From: Anaerolineae bacterium CG2_30_58_95 | Lineage (GTDB): Bacteria; Chloroflexota; Anaerolineae; Anaerolineales; Villigracilaceae | Length of the DNA: 5,866 bases | Assembly (NCBI GenBank): GCA_001872165.1 | Contig: MNXK01000167.1 | Location: 1 to 5,866 of the forward strand | Direction: 5' to 3' | Part shown: piece by piece, positions 5,247-5,866 of the stretch | Layout of the letters: each line of letters starts with the position of its first letter | Numbering within the stretch: the first letter of the stretch is position 1 | Program-made: the position numbers and the translations under genes | Notes under the pieces: generated by a model | Told to the model about the DNA's origin: nothing | Database searches by the model: none | Seen by the model: only the letters and a program-made list of their open reading frames with translations

Positions 5247-5866
5247 TCACTCGATAATCCGTTCTCTCATCCACGTAATCCCGGTCTTGATGACCCTGGC
5301 GGGATTACCGGCCAGGATGGATCCAGGCGGGCAAGAGCTTGTGACGACCGCTCCTGCAGCCACTACAGAGTTTTCACCGATGTTCACGCCTTTCAAGATA
5401 ATGGAATGCGAGGCGATCCAGACGTGATTGCCGATTGTAACATCTTCGGCAAAGTTGATCCGCTCGCCGCTGGCTGCGTCAATGACCGAATGCGCATCGG
5501 AAGTGCGGATTTCGATATCACTGGCAAACATGCACTCTTCTCCGATAAGCGCTTTGGAATGGGGTTCAGCCAATGAAATGGAAACTTCCACCATGGTCGT
5601 GTTCTGGCCGATCCGCACCTCACCGTGATGGTCCTCCAGCCAAAAGGAACCCGCGCGGCTGAACCGGCAATTCTTGCCGATCTCGATGAGGTGGTCCGAG
5701 CCGCGCAGACGGAATTTTACATTATTCAGCACGCAGCCCTCCGCGACGATGATGCGGTTGCGTTCGCCGATGATGTCCAGTTCGATGCCCGAAAGGGTGG
5801 CGCCTTCCGCTTGGAAAACGTTCCCTTCGCCGCGAATGGATTTCCTTGCGATCCTGGCGTAGCCCC
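5247..5866 (-). CDS. Left-handed beta-helix (hexapeptide) acyltransferase, 5' end outside window
   Basis: The frame is open from the right edge to TGA at 5247, giving 205 residues without the start. Repeated hexapeptides (such as LDIIGE, VRIGQN, ALIGEE, VTIGNH, VNIGEN) build the triangular beta-helix typical of acetyl-CoA-dependent transferases. The probable catalytic His is in RTSDAH (His125 of the visible part). GNHVW (145-149), VVAAGAVVT (167-175) and AGNPARVI (185-192) match the maltose/galactoside acetyltransferase-like group. A GTG at 5732 could start a shorter protein, but the 44 codons upstream (for example the stretch encoding GNVFQAEGA, then DIIGERNRIIVAEG) continue the same helix pattern, so the gene extends past the edge. 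It lacks the visible Rossmann part of NeuD/PglD, although this could lie outside. A role in O- or N-acetylation of the nonulosonate or glycan is inferred from context. Confidence 0.9.
   Translation of the reverse strand, partial: GYARIARKSIRGEGNVFQAEGATLSGIELDIIGERNRIIVAEGCVLNNVKFRLRGSDHLIEIGKNCRFSRAGSFWLEDHHGEVRIGQNTTMVEVSISLAEPHSKALIGEECMFASDIEIRTSDAHSVIDAASGERINFAEDVTIGNHVWIASHSIILKGVNIGENSVVAAGAVVTSSCPPGSILAGNPARVIKTGITWMRERIIE

Noticed and set aside
5247..5732. A complete 161-residue acyltransferase starting at the GTG at 5732.
   Set aside because: The 44 codons upstream to the window edge stay open and continue the hexapeptide pattern, so the gene is longer and cut by the window.

Overview
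This window is part of a surface-polysaccharide gene cluster built around a nonulosonic acid (sialic-, legionaminic- or pseudaminic-acid type) activation cassette. All six recognisable genes lie on the minus strand and are close together, so they probably form one transcription unit running from position 5866 towards position 1. The base composition is moderately GC-rich. The gene style (a synthase without a SAF domain, a fused cytidylyltransferase-phosphatase, repeat-filled intergenic gaps) reminds me of uncultured environmental bacteria such as Chloroflexota/Anaerolineae. That placement comes from recalled resemblance and has not been tested.

In transcription order the genes are: (1) a left-handed beta-helix acyltransferase whose 5' end lies outside the window (5866-5247); (2) an SDR oxidoreductase 4 bp downstream (5242-4424); (3) a bifunctional CMP-nonulosonate synthetase fused to a KdsC-like HAD phosphatase (4330-3065); (4) a NeuB-family nonulosonate synthase without the usual C-terminal SAF domain (2820-1945); (5) a protein of about 544 residues with a GT-B/capsule-synthesis-like C-terminal half, probably a glycosyltransferase (1882-248); (6) the start of an acyl carrier protein that runs off the left edge (204-1).

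In the inferred pathway, NeuB condenses an N-acyl-hexosamine derivative with phosphoenolpyruvate. The HAD domain may remove a 9-phosphate if the substrate is phosphorylated. The NeuA domain makes the CMP-sugar. The SDR and the acyltransferase modify this sugar or a precursor, and the GT-like protein may transfer it to a surface glycan. The ACP suggests that an acyl-chain-dependent modification follows downstream. Genes that make the hexosamine precursor (epimerase, dehydratase, aminotransferase) are not in the window, so the exact sugar cannot be named.

The least expected content is non-coding. Each of the three gaps of more than a few bases that hold repeats has a different palindromic family: an element with two inner hairpins and an outer stem at 217-279 that also supplies the end of the GT-like gene; three tandem 59-bp double-hairpin units at 2871-3047; and two convergent arrays of 8-bp repeats at 4337-4425 that form a long inverted repeat over the start of the neuA gene. 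A further patch of 7-bp tandem repeats lies in frame inside the GT-like gene (1436-1460). No gene-free stretch exceeds 300 bp. I found no RNA gene, CRISPR array, insertion sequence or convincing terminator.
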